Source: an uncultured beta proteobacterium (GTDB lineage: Bacteria > Pseudomonadota > Gammaproteobacteria > Burkholderiales > Rhodocyclaceae). Taken from it: a DNA stretch of 64,000 bases. The notes under the pieces are model-generated. The model saw only the letters and a list, made by a program, of their open reading frames with translations. It made no database searches and was not told the origin of the DNA. Position 1 is the stretch's first letter, and every line of letters begins with the position of its first letter. Location of the stretch: NCBI GenBank assembly GCA_903908065.1, contig CAIVQO010000098.1, positions 95,394 through 159,393 on the forward strand, given 5' to 3'. Made by a program: the position numbers and the translations under genes. Below are positions 43,271-52,015 of the stretch, one piece after another.

Positions 43271-44707
43271 TCAGGGCTGCAGCGACTTCAGTCTGGCCGT
43301 GGCCTGTGCCTTGTCGAACCCGGCCGGACGACTGGCTGCCGCGGCGATCGCCTGCGCGTAATACTGCGCAGCAAGCTTGTTCTGACGCAAATGCTCGAGG
43401 CTGATGGCCAGGTTGTAGAGTATGTCGGGGTTGTCCGGTTCGGCGCTATAGGCACGGAAATAGGCTTGCTGCGCATCGGCCCAGCGTGCCTGCCTCGCAT
43501 ACAGGTTGCCCAGCGAAAAATGCGGAGCCGCCAGATCGGGCTGTGCGGCGGCAAGCGATTTGAGTCGGCTCTCCGTAGCGCCCGGGTCCATTTGGCCGCG
43601 TTGATTGAGGAGCGCGGCGAGGGCTACCGAATCCTGCGGGTCGAACTCCAGTACCTGACGGTAATAGGACTCTGCCTGGTCGTAGCGGCCCTGACGCAAG
43701 GCGATCGCCGCCAGGCCGTGCAGGACGTCCGGATTGCGAGGGTCGGCTTTGCGGGCGCGTTCGTATTCGAGCTGGGCCATGGTCAGCTCCCCCCTGCCGA
43801 ATGCCTCGAAGCCCCGAGTGATTGCCGGATCGACCCGCAAGGGTTCGCGCGTGACGCGAATCGGACTGTCATCATCGGGTTCGACACGGGCGGCAGGCCG
43901 ACGAGCACGAGGAGTCTGCCGTGAGCTGGCTGCGGCAAGGTCGTCGTCGCCGTCGTCGTCCCGTGCCTTGGGCTGTGCAGTCGGTTTGGCCCCACTGGCC
44001 GCTACGGTTTGATTTGCTGGTGTGCCGGCGGCCGGTGTGGTCGCTGGCTGGGCTATGGGAGTCGGCGCTGGCGATACGGCGGCAATGACGGGTGCGGCCG
44101 GCAAGGGTTGCACAGGCGGGGGCGGGACAGCCGGTTTGGCGACCATTGCTCCTTTGGGCTGGAGCTGCCACCAGAAATAGCCACCGATGCCGGCGACGGA
44201 CAGCACTGTCAGTACGCCGATGGCAATCGCAAAACCTTTGCGGCTTTCCTGTTTTTCCGGTTGTTTGGCGGCGAACAGATTCTGTGCGGCGGCCTTGACC
44301 TGAGCTTCTGCGTCGGGATCAGGCGAGATGCGTCGCGACGGCGCTTCGATGAAGGGTTCGCTGCGGGGCGGCGGATCGGCAGCGACTGCAGCCAGCGTCG
44401 GAGGCGGGGGTGGCGCGGGCTCGATACGCTCTGCCGCGATCGACGGCGGCGGAATCTGGCGTGCTGCGGCGGCGGCCTCTTCCAGGAATCGCGCATCGAG
44501 TTCTTCGAGATGCGTCGCCAGGGAAAGCGCGGGTTCGGAGCGTGGTGCCGTTTCGTCGGCCGAGGCCGGCGAATATGCGGCATCGGGCAGTGGTTCCAGC
44601 GCCAGGCCGCTTGAATCCTGGTCATCCGCGCCCGAACCCGAAGCATCGCTGCCACCCTGGCGCTTCGCCAGTTCGGCCTTTTTTAGAGCGTCCATCAGGA
44701 GGCTCAT
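43271..44707 (-). CDS. mshN: TPR protein, MshN-like
   Basis: 478 residues. The N-terminus MSLLMDALKKAELAKRQ is the typical cytoplasmic start of this family; a Pro/Ala/Glu-rich stretch leads to one membrane helix (AIGVLTVLSVAGIGGYFWW, about 165-183), then another Pro-rich linker and about five tetratricopeptide repeats in the periplasm (residues about 300-470). It may help assemble or localise the secretin. It overlaps the secretin gene by four bases. Confidence 0.82.
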   Translation of the reverse strand: MSLLMDALKKAELAKRQGGSDASGSGADDQDSSGLALEPLPDAAYSPASADETAPRSEPALSLATHLEELDARFLEEAAAAARQIPPPSIAAERIEPAPPPPPTLAAVAADPPPRSEPFIEAPSRRISPDPDAEAQVKAAAQNLFAAKQPEKQESRKGFAIAIGVLTVLSVAGIGGYFWWQLQPKGAMVAKPAVPPPPVQPLPAAPVIAAVSPAPTPIAQPATTPAAGTPANQTVAASGAKPTAQPKARDDDGDDDLAAASSRQTPRARRPAARVEPDDDSPIRVTREPLRVDPAITRGFEAFGRGELTMAQLEYERARKADPRNPDVLHGLAAIALRQGRYDQAESYYRQVLEFDPQDSVALAALLNQRGQMDPGATESRLKSLAAAQPDLAAPHFSLGNLYARQARWADAQQAYFRAYSAEPDNPDILYNLAISLEHLRQNKLAAQYYAQAIAAAASRPAGFDKAQATARLKSLQP

Positions 44708-46584
44708 CGGACTTCGGCTCCGTCCTTGTCTGAAGCCTTTCCTGGGGTCGTGGACTTTGCACCGAAGAAATTCTTGCCTGGCAACTGGTCGCGGAAAGCT
44801 TGGTAATCGGTGTTGATGCTTGGATCGCGGATGATCGTCGGCTTGAGGAAGATCACCAACTCGGTTTTCGATAGCGTATCGCTGCGATTACGGAAGAAAT
44901 TACCCACCGCCGGCAGGTCGCCCAAGCCCGGGACCTGGCTGGAGGTATTGCTGATCTTGTCTTCCATCAGCCCTCCCATCACGGCGACTTCGCCGTCCGA
45001 GAGGCGCAGCATGGATTCCATTTCGCGCGTCTGGATCACGGGTACGTTGTTTACTGCCCCGAGATTGGGCGTGGGATCCTGCACGTCCCCAGTTTTGCTG
45101 GAGATGGTCGGTCGGACGTTGAGCAGGATGGTGCCGTTCTCGCTGATCTGTGGTGTTACGCTCATCACCAGACCCACTGATATGGACTTCGCCGTGGCCG
45201 TGAAATTGTTGGTGGTTCCCGTGGTGGTGGTAGTCGAGTCGTTCTTGACCTCGAAGTAAACCAGGTTGTTAACCACCTTCAGCATCGCTGTCTGGTTGTT
45301 GAGGACGCTGAGCTTGGGGCTGGAGAGTACCTTGACCTTGCCGAAGGTCTCCAGCAGGCTGAGGGTCGAGGCCAGTCCGAGTCCGGGGGCGACATAGTTC
45401 AGCAAGAACGCGAATGTGCCTGGCGATGCGCCGAAAGTCGGGGCTGTGGTGGAGGTCGCGAACGATCCCGATGTGGCGTTGAGCGGATTGGTGTTGGTGG
45501 TCGGGTTTTGCGCGATGGAGAATCCCGCCTGGGGGTTGCCTGGCCGCAGGCTGCGCAGGCTCTGCCAGTTGATACCTTGCTGGAAGGCGTCGTTCAGGCT
45601 GACTTCGGCAATCGTCGCTTCAATCACCACCTGGCGCCTGGCGTTTGCCAACACCAGGTCGAGGTATTCCTGGACTTTTTCGTGCTGGCGTGCCGTGGCG
45701 CGAACGACGATCACTCCTGCCTCGGCATTGACGATGATGGATGCCGCCTCGCGGAATGTGGTGCGTTTGACGACAGTGGTGCCTTGTTGCTGTGCGCTGG
45801 CCGGATTGGGGCTGTTGGCGATGCCGCCCGATTGGGCCCCGCTACGGGAGCCGGATTGGGCTGCCTGGGCGCCAGTACCGGTGGTGGCCTGCTGGTCGGA
45901 GCGCTCGATGACGGTTTCGCTGGAGCCTTCCGGCAGGATCTTGTCGCTCTCGCGCAGGATGTCCTTCAGGTTCTTTTCCAGCGATTGCCAGAAGTTGTTC
46001 TGTGCCGAACTCTTCACCGATGTCGCCGAATTGTTCCCTGCTCCGGCGGAGGCGCCACCCGCGGCGCTGGTGCTGGTCGACGCGATCTGCGTGTTGATCG
46101 ACACCGACCCGGACAACTCGCGCGACATGTTGACGTAGTCGACCTTGTAGTTGCGCAGGAAGGGCGTATCCGGCATTACCAGCAGGTTGGGGCCTTCGAG
46201 TTCCCAGCGCATGTCGATTTGCTTGGCAATCCGCGTCAAAATCTGCTGGAGCGTCTGGTCGATGGCATTGATCGTGACTACGCCGTTGATTCCCGGGTGG
46301 ATGTCGACGTTGAGTTTGGCATCGCGGGCCAGCGCAAACAGCAGATCCTGCACCGGGATATTGCGCACCGATACCGAGTAGGACTCCGTCTTGGCCGCCG
46401 CGCGAGGGCGTGGTAGGAGGGGGGTAGCCTCAACCGGTGCCGGTATGTCCGGATTGGTCGCGGTCAAATCCTCGGCGCGGATATGCCCGGCCGATGGCGG
46501 CTGTTGCTGTAGGGTGTTGCACGCCGACAGGAGCAGGCATGCAACCAAGCCGGCAGGCAGCCGCGAAATCACGGGTGGGCGCAA
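44704..46584 (-). CDS. mshL: Secretin, MshL/PilQ/GspD family
   Basis: 626 residues; outer-membrane gate. A lipoprotein signal (LVACLLLSACNTL) is followed by a short secretin N0/STN domain (VSVRNIPVQDLLFALARDAKLN), N1-like domain and the secretin core (EDPVG-type GLMEDKISNTSSQVPGLGDLP, FRNRSDTLSKTELVIFLKPTII). The Ser/Gly-rich insert at about 170-270 is of the MshL type. Confidence 0.93.
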   Translation of the reverse strand: MRPPVISRLPAGLVACLLLSACNTLQQQPPSAGHIRAEDLTATNPDIPAPVEATPLLPRPRAAAKTESYSVSVRNIPVQDLLFALARDAKLNVDIHPGINGVVTINAIDQTLQQILTRIAKQIDMRWELEGPNLLVMPDTPFLRNYKVDYVNMSRELSGSVSINTQIASTSTSAAGGASAGAGNNSATSVKSSAQNNFWQSLEKNLKDILRESDKILPEGSSETVIERSDQQATTGTGAQAAQSGSRSGAQSGGIANSPNPASAQQQGTTVVKRTTFREAASIIVNAEAGVIVVRATARQHEKVQEYLDLVLANARRQVVIEATIAEVSLNDAFQQGINWQSLRSLRPGNPQAGFSIAQNPTTNTNPLNATSGSFATSTTAPTFGASPGTFAFLLNYVAPGLGLASTLSLLETFGKVKVLSSPKLSVLNNQTAMLKVVNNLVYFEVKNDSTTTTTGTTNNFTATAKSISVGLVMSVTPQISENGTILLNVRPTISSKTGDVQDPTPNLGAVNNVPVIQTREMESMLRLSDGEVAVMGGLMEDKISNTSSQVPGLGDLPAVGNFFRNRSDTLSKTELVIFLKPTIIRDPSINTDYQAFRDQLPGKNFFGAKSTTPGKASDKDGAEVR

Positions 46585-46621
46585 ACGAGTCCCCGATCGG
46601 AAGAAATGGCCATAACTTAGC

Positions 46622-46651
46622 TTATCACGTTATGTTTTCGGCGCAACTCAA
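46622..46651 (-). promoter_or_regulatory. Putative promoter of the secretin gene
   Basis: On the minus strand TTGAGT (46651-46646) and TGATAA (46627-46622) are 18 bases apart in an AT-rich gap of 110 bases before mshL. It would give the structural genes their own start separate from the upstream ATPase gene. No sigma-54 GG-N10-GC pattern was found in the gap. Confidence 0.4.
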
Positions 46652-46694
46652 TGATTTGATTGAATCGTTCCATCTTCATAAGTGTTGTATTTGC

Positions 46695-48275
46695 CTAACG
46701 TAGCCTGACCGCGGGGCGGGGGTAGGGCTTGTTGGCGCGCAACTGCGCCGAAAGGCTGCGTATTGCGGCGGCAGCCTTTTCCCGGCTGGGATACTCACCG
46801 TAGATTACTCCGTATCGCGGTCGACCGCTAAGTTCCGAGTAATACACACGCAGTTGATCCGAGTCTTCACCTCCAGCAACGAGCCGACGCAACAAGGACT
46901 CGACCTCGCCGTGGCGGTCGGCATCTGCCGCAAAGATCTGAATGAACCAGCGGTCGTTGGGTAGTTGTTCCAGCCAAGCCCTGCTGGACTCGATGCGTTC
47001 GCGGGTCAAGCGCCCCGCTTTCTTGGGGTAGGGTAAGGCGTCTGGTTTGGCACCCCCGGCGTCAGCGGGCAACGTCGCCCTGGCGTCGGATGAGGGGATC
47101 GCTACCGGCGCTGTGGAAGTCGGCGCTGGCGACACGGCGACGGAGGGAGCGGGAGCAGCCAGCGCAGGAACTCCTTCCGCAGCAGGGCCGCCGGACGGTG
47201 GGGACGGCGACCCGGTCGGCGGAACCAGGGGCGACTTGGTTGACGGATCGACCGCGCTTTGTGTGGAAAGCGGCGCCGGATTTGCTGCGGGTGGCGGTGC
47301 CAGGGGCTTGTCGCCGATCGCGGGGGCGGTTTGTGGCATTGCAATCGGCGGGCTGTCGTGCTGCGCCACTCCAGTCACGAAAAGAGCCAACAGGATTGCG
47401 GCTAGGATTGCCGCTGCCAACCAGAGCAGGCGTACCCTGTTACCCGATCTGCCGCGGTAGGTTGCATCGCTGAAATCACAATCCTTGATTGCTGCCTGCG
47501 CTTCCTTGGCCCCGATCAGGTGGCTGCCGTTGGAGAACGCAGCGAGCAGAGACTTGTCGGCGATGATGTTGATGCGCCGCGTCAATCCGAGGGAGCTCTG
47601 CGCAATCAGCTTCAGCGCCGGCAACGAAAATACGCTGGGTCCCCGATAGCCGGCGGCGCGCATGCGGAAATCCAGGTAATTGGCAATGTCGTCCCGGACC
47701 AGCGGTTCGAGGCCGAAGTTGTGCGTGATGCGCTCCTTGAGCTGACGCATGTCAGGTCGCGCCAGGATGTCGTTGAGTTCGGGTTGGCCGAACAAGACCA
47801 GCTGCAGCAGTTTGCTGTGATTGGATTCCAGGTTGGAGAGCAGGCGAATTTCTTCCAGCGTTTCGGCCGGCATGGCGTGCGCTTCGTCGATCAGGACCAC
47901 GACCTGACGCCCTTCGCCATAGGACTGGATCAGGCTATCCTGCAAAGCACGCATCACCATCGACGTGCGTGAGTTCTCGGGAATTTCGAGCTGGAGTTCG
48001 TCGGCGATTGCGTAGAGTATGTCGTCGCGCGAGAGGGAGGGATTGGCCAGATACACGATGGTGACGGTATCCGGCAGCCGTTCCATCAAGACCCGGCAAA
48101 GCATGGTCTTGCCGCTGCCCACCTCGCCGCTGACCTTGACGATGCCCTCGTCGTGGGTGATGGCATAGATCAGGGCATCCAGGGTGGCGCCCCGATTGGC
48201 CCCATCGAAGAAAAAGTCGGTGTGGGGCGTGATGCGGAAGGGTGGTTCGTTGAGTCCGAAGTGTTCCAGGTACAT
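46695..48275 (-). CDS. mshM: AAA+ ATPase (MshM/ExeA type) with C-terminal SPOR domain
   Basis: 526 residues. Starts with the ExeA-family signature YLEHFGLNEPPFRITPHTDFFF; Walker A GEVGSGKTM at about residues 51-59 and Walker B VVVLIDEAH near 125-133. One membrane helix (LLWLAAAILAAILLALFVTG, about 283-302), a long Pro/Ala/Ser-rich linker, then a SPOR domain (WFIQIFAADADRHGEVESLL to the C-terminus) that should bind denuded peptidoglycan glycan. It probably opens or marks the cell wall for secretin placement. Confidence 0.88.
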   Translation of the reverse strand: MYLEHFGLNEPPFRITPHTDFFFDGANRGATLDALIYAITHDEGIVKVSGEVGSGKTMLCRVLMERLPDTVTIVYLANPSLSRDDILYAIADELQLEIPENSRTSMVMRALQDSLIQSYGEGRQVVVLIDEAHAMPAETLEEIRLLSNLESNHSKLLQLVLFGQPELNDILARPDMRQLKERITHNFGLEPLVRDDIANYLDFRMRAAGYRGPSVFSLPALKLIAQSSLGLTRRINIIADKSLLAAFSNGSHLIGAKEAQAAIKDCDFSDATYRGRSGNRVRLLWLAAAILAAILLALFVTGVAQHDSPPIAMPQTAPAIGDKPLAPPPAANPAPLSTQSAVDPSTKSPLVPPTGSPSPPSGGPAAEGVPALAAPAPSVAVSPAPTSTAPVAIPSSDARATLPADAGGAKPDALPYPKKAGRLTRERIESSRAWLEQLPNDRWFIQIFAADADRHGEVESLLRRLVAGGEDSDQLRVYYSELSGRPRYGVIYGEYPSREKAAAAIRSLSAQLRANKPYPRPAVRLR

Positions 48276-48303
48276 GAACGTGGTCCGTCGGTGCGCCTAT
48301 GGG

Positions 48304-49833
48304 CTACTGGGATGAGACCCGCTTTTCGCGTGCCAGCGTGTCGATGCGGTTGTAAAGCGTGGTGCGATTGATGCCGAGCAGGCGCGCGGCCTGGCTCATG
48401 TTGTCGCGTGCCAGCCGCTGCGCCGCTTCGATGTAGGCTTCTTCCCACAGGCGCAAGGTGGCATCGAGGTTGAAATCGGCGCGCGCCTGGATGTCATTCA
48501 TCGCAAGGGTGATCAGTTCGGTGCGGCTGGCCATGGCTGGAGCCGCCAAAGATGCGATATTTTCGCCGCCGTTGGCCGTGTCGAGCTCGGCTTCCAGTTC
48601 GGCCACACCGATCTCCTTGCCCGCATGCTTGGTCGTCAGGCGTATCGCAATGTTGCGCAGTTCGCGCACATTGCCGGGAAACGGGTAGGCAAGAAAACGC
48701 TGCAGGGAGGCGGCGTCGAGGCGAAACTGCGGGAGATCGGTCTGGGCCGCATAGATTGCACGGAAGTGCTCCAGCAGCAGGACGCGGTCTTCCCCAAGGT
48801 CGCGCAAGGGGGGGATCGCGACGGTGAATACTGAAAGGCGGTGATACAGGTCGGCCCGGAAGCGTCCTTCGCGAACCTCTTTTTTGAGGTCCCGATTGGT
48901 TGCCGCGACCACCCGTGCCGATGATCGCCGCGCGTTGGTTTCGCCAATGCGCTGAAATTCCCCGTTCTCCAGTACCCGCAGCAGTTTGGGCTGGAGGTCG
49001 AGGGGCAGTTCGCCGATTTCGTCGAGGAACAGCGTGCCGTCCGAGGCCTCTTCGAAGTATCCAGGCCGCTGGCCGCTGGCCCCGGTAAACGCGCCTTTGG
49101 CATGGCCAAAGAGGGTTGCCTCGACCAGGTTCTGCGAAATGGCGGCGCAGTTGAGTGCGAGGTAAGGCCTGGAATTTCGATCCGAGAGCTTGTGCAGCGC
49201 TGCTGCGGCCAGTTCCTTGCCGCTGCCTGACTCCCCTTCGATAAGTACCGGAAAGGGTGAATTGGCGAACTGGCGCAACTGCGCCCGAAGCTTTTGCATG
49301 GGGGCACTGATACCGATCAGGCCGTCTTCGTTTCCTGTCGATGTGTCGCTAAAAGACAACACCCGGCTGATCAGTTTGCGCAGGAATTCCGGATCCGCGG
49401 GCTTGGCCACGAATTCGGTTGCTCCCAGCGCCCTGGCGTGGCGGGCATTGGTCTCGTCGCTTTGACCCGACAGCACCACGATGCGCGTGCCAGGCGCGTG
49501 GGCGAGGATGTCGGCGATCAGGGCGAAGCCTTCGTCCGGGCGGTGCGGCGTCGGGGGCAGTCCCAGATCGATCAGGGCAAGGGCGGGCGCCTGCTTTCCC
49601 CCGCGCAGGAGACGGACCGCTTCGGCGCGGGTGGACGCCGTGGTGACTGCGTAATCGCGACCGAGATAAAACCCCAAGGCGTCGGCGATCAACGGATCAT
49701 CGTCGACAATCAGCAATTCGATCTTGCTGTCGGAAGCGTTCAAGTCGGTTTCGGCAGGGTAGGTGCGATCCAGGCATGCTAGCTGATTCCTGGGGTGGCG
49801 CAATGTCGTTTGTGCATGCTGTTTACCCCGCAC
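48304..49833 (-). CDS. Sigma-54-dependent response regulator (NtrC family)
   Basis: 509 residues if the GTG at the far end is used; a TTG 90 bases downstream (giving 479 residues) is an alternative, and neither has a clear ribosome-binding site. Receiver domain at about 37-160 with the acidic pair in LLIVDDDPL, the phosphoacceptor Asp in LALIDLGLP, Ser in VLSGQS and Lys in FVAKPAD. AAA+ domain at about 175-410 with Walker A GESGSGKE and the sigma-54-contacting GAFTGA loop (KGAFTGAS). A Fis-type helix-turn-helix (MSQAARLLGINRTTLYNRI) closes it. No partner histidine kinase gene is nearby. It lies upstream of the pilus genes and probably controls them. Confidence 0.9.
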   Translation of the reverse strand: MRGKQHAQTTLRHPRNQLACLDRTYPAETDLNASDSKIELLIVDDDPLIADALGFYLGRDYAVTTASTRAEAVRLLRGGKQAPALALIDLGLPPTPHRPDEGFALIADILAHAPGTRIVVLSGQSDETNARHARALGATEFVAKPADPEFLRKLISRVLSFSDTSTGNEDGLIGISAPMQKLRAQLRQFANSPFPVLIEGESGSGKELAAAALHKLSDRNSRPYLALNCAAISQNLVEATLFGHAKGAFTGASGQRPGYFEEASDGTLFLDEIGELPLDLQPKLLRVLENGEFQRIGETNARRSSARVVAATNRDLKKEVREGRFRADLYHRLSVFTVAIPPLRDLGEDRVLLLEHFRAIYAAQTDLPQFRLDAASLQRFLAYPFPGNVRELRNIAIRLTTKHAGKEIGVAELEAELDTANGGENIASLAAPAMASRTELITLAMNDIQARADFNLDATLRLWEEAYIEAAQRLARDNMSQAARLLGINRTTLYNRIDTLAREKRVSSQ

Positions 49834-49869
49834 TTCAGGGTTTGCCCCGGAAATGGCGAAGGGGCGATC

Positions 49870-49878
49870 TGCTAAAAT
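49870..49878 (+). promoter_or_regulatory. Extended -10 promoter of the mla operon
   Basis: TGC-TAAAAT is an extended -10 element 38 bases before the mlaF ATG; no convincing -35 is seen. It lies in the 83-base divergent gap shared with the response regulator. Confidence 0.5.
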
Positions 49879-49916
49879 CTGGCCTCAAAAATCGAGCCGG
49901 TGATCCCGGTGCAGAC

Positions 49917-50732
49917 ATGTCCCAGGAACCCCTCGTCGAAATCCGCGATCTGAACTTCACCTACGACAGCCGGCCTGTCCTTACCGGGATCAACATGACG
50001 ATTCCGAAGGGCAAGGTGGTGGCTGTGATGGGAAGTTCCGGTTGCGGCAAGACCACCACGCTGAGGGTGATAGGTGGGCAGCTGAAACCCACTTCCGGGA
50101 CAGTCACGGTCGGTGGGCAAGCAGTGCACGAGCTCGACGGCGATGGCTTGTACGCCTTGCGTCGGCGCATGGGCATGCTGTTCCAGTTTGGCGCCTTGTT
50201 CACCGACATGTCGGTATACGACAACATCGCCTTCCAGATGCGCGAACATACGGATCTTCCCGAGAGCGTGATTCGCGATCTGGTCATGATGAAGCTGCAT
50301 GCCGTGGGCTTGCGTGGAGCTCACGACCTGATGCCGGCGGAACTGTCCGGCGGTATGGCGCGGCGAGTGGCTCTGGCACGGGCGGTGGCCCTCGATCCCA
50401 TGCTGATTCTCTACGATGAACCATTCGCCGGGCTTGATCCGATTTCCCTTTCGATCATCGGGGAGCTCATTCGCAAGCTGAACGATGTTCTTGGCGCGAG
50501 TTCCGTGGTGGTTACCCATGATGTGCAGGAGTCGCTGAAAATCGTTGATTACGTCTATTTCGTGTCCGCCGGCAAGATCGTGGCGGAAGGTACGGCCGAG
50601 GAAATCAAGCGTTCCACCGTTCCGTATGTGCATCAGTTCGTCTGGGGCGAGGCCGACGGCCCTGTGCCCTTCCACTATCCCGCGCGCCCCTATGGCGATG
50701 AAATCATGGAAAGGCCATCGCTTCGTGGATAA
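49917..50732 (+). CDS. mlaF: Phospholipid ABC transporter ATP-binding protein MlaF
   Basis: 271 residues; energises retrograde phospholipid traffic by the MlaFEDB complex. Walker A GSSGCGKTTT (about 39-48), signature LSGGMARRVALARA and Walker B ILYDEPFAGLD are intact. The ATG precedes MSQEPLVEIRDLNF; the upstream in-frame extension has no domain. The stop lies within the mlaE start overlap. Confidence 0.95.
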   Translation: MSQEPLVEIRDLNFTYDSRPVLTGINMTIPKGKVVAVMGSSGCGKTTTLRVIGGQLKPTSGTVTVGGQAVHELDGDGLYALRRRMGMLFQFGALFTDMSVYDNIAFQMREHTDLPESVIRDLVMMKLHAVGLRGAHDLMPAELSGGMARRVALARAVALDPMLILYDEPFAGLDPISLSIIGELIRKLNDVLGASSVVVTHDVQESLKIVDYVYFVSAGKIVAEGTAEEIKRSTVPYVHQFVWGEADGPVPFHYPARPYGDEIMERPSLRG

Positions 50733-51519
50733 AGTGATTCTGGGTGCCTTGCGCAGCCTTGGCCAGAAGGTAACCTCCCGGATCTGGCGCCTGGGGTATG
50801 CCAGCCGGTTTTTTCTCGCCATGCTGCTGCATTCCGGCACGGCCTTGCGCCGACTTAACCTGACGATACGCGAGATTTATTTTACCGGCGTCCTGAGCCT
50901 GATCATCATCCTGGTTTCCGGCATGTTTGTCGGCATGGTGCTCGGCCTGCAGGGCTACGATACCTTGCAGCGCTATGGTTCGACCGAAGCGCTGGGCGTT
51001 CTGGTTTCACTTTCCCTGGTGCGTGAGCTGGGTCCCGTGGTTGCGGCTTTGCTCTTCGCCAGCCGGGCCGGCTCGGCAATCACGGCTGAGATCGGCATGA
51101 TGAAAGCCACCGAGCAGCTGTCGGCCATGGAAATGATGGCCGTGGATCCGATCGCCCGCGTGGTTGCACCGCGTTTTTGGGGTGGCGTGATTTCGATGCC
51201 CCTGTTGGCTGCCTTGTTCTCGGCCATGGGCATCTTTGGCGGCTATCTGGTCGGGGTGCAGCTGATTGGTGTGGACGAGGGCTCGTTCTGGTCGCAAATG
51301 CAGGCGTCGGTGGATTTCCGCGAAGATATCCTCAACGGTGTGATCAAGAGCTTTGTTTTCGGCATCATCGTCAGTTGGGTGGCGGTGTTCGAGGGCTACG
51401 ATGCGGAGCCGACCGCCGAAGGGGTTTCCGGGGCAACCACCCGCACGGTTGTAACATCGTCGCTGGCCATTCTGGCCGCGGATTTCATTCTCACTGCTTT
51501 CATGTTTACAGGGACGTGA
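50725..51519 (+). CDS. mlaE: Phospholipid ABC transporter permease MlaE
   Basis: 264 residues, near the 260 of E. coli. Six hydrophobic segments and the family stretches LSLVRELGPVVAALLFASRAGSAITAEIG (split here by the periplasmic turn) and AMEMMAVDP. A GTG overlapping the mlaF stop is taken as start; another GTG three codons later is possible. Confidence 0.94.
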   Translation: MDKVILGALRSLGQKVTSRIWRLGYASRFFLAMLLHSGTALRRLNLTIREIYFTGVLSLIIILVSGMFVGMVLGLQGYDTLQRYGSTEALGVLVSLSLVRELGPVVAALLFASRAGSAITAEIGMMKATEQLSAMEMMAVDPIARVVAPRFWGGVISMPLLAALFSAMGIFGGYLVGVQLIGVDEGSFWSQMQASVDFREDILNGVIKSFVFGIIVSWVAVFEGYDAEPTAEGVSGATTRTVVTSSLAILAADFILTAFMFTGT

Positions 51520-51520
51520 C

Positions 51521-51991
51521 ATGAGTCGTACGACTTTGGATCTTTGGGTTGGCTTTTTTGTGGCGGTCGGCCTTGGTGCGCTGTTGTTTCTAGCCCTCAA
51601 GGTGGGCAACATGGCCTCGGCCAGCAGCGGGGATACTTATGCAATCCAGGCCAAATTTGATAACATCGGCGGCCTGAAGGTGCGCGGAGCGGTAAAAAGC
51701 GCGGGGGTCGTGGTCGGGCGCGTAACGGAGATCCGGTTTGATCCGGAGGCGTATGTTGCGGTGGTGACCATAAATCTTGATGCGCGTTACAAGTTCCCGC
51801 GTGACACGTTTGCCACGATCAATACGTCGGGATTGCTGGGCGAGCAGTACATAGGTTTCGAGGTGGGTGGTGACACGGCGATGCTGAAGGCCGGCGATAC
51901 CATCAAGAAAACGCAGTCGGCCGTGGTTCTGGAAAAGCTGATCAGCCAGTTCATGTTTAACAAGGCTGCCGAAGACGGCGGCAAAAAGTAG
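51521..51991 (+). CDS. mlaD: MCE-domain phospholipid carrier MlaD
   Basis: 156 residues: one N-terminal membrane anchor (LWVGFFVAVGLGALLFLAL) and a single MCE domain (YAIQAKFDNIGGLKVRGAVKSAGVVVGRV; SGLLGEQYIGFEVGG). Hexameric rings of MlaD carry lipid between MlaC and MlaFE. The C-terminal helix after the MCE domain is shorter than in E. coli. One base separates it from mlaE. Confidence 0.95.
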   Translation: MSRTTLDLWVGFFVAVGLGALLFLALKVGNMASASSGDTYAIQAKFDNIGGLKVRGAVKSAGVVVGRVTEIRFDPEAYVAVVTINLDARYKFPRDTFATINTSGLLGEQYIGFEVGGDTAMLKAGDTIKKTQSAVVLEKLISQFMFNKAAEDGGKK

Positions 51992-52015
51992 TAGCGGATA
52001 GGTGCCCGAACAACA

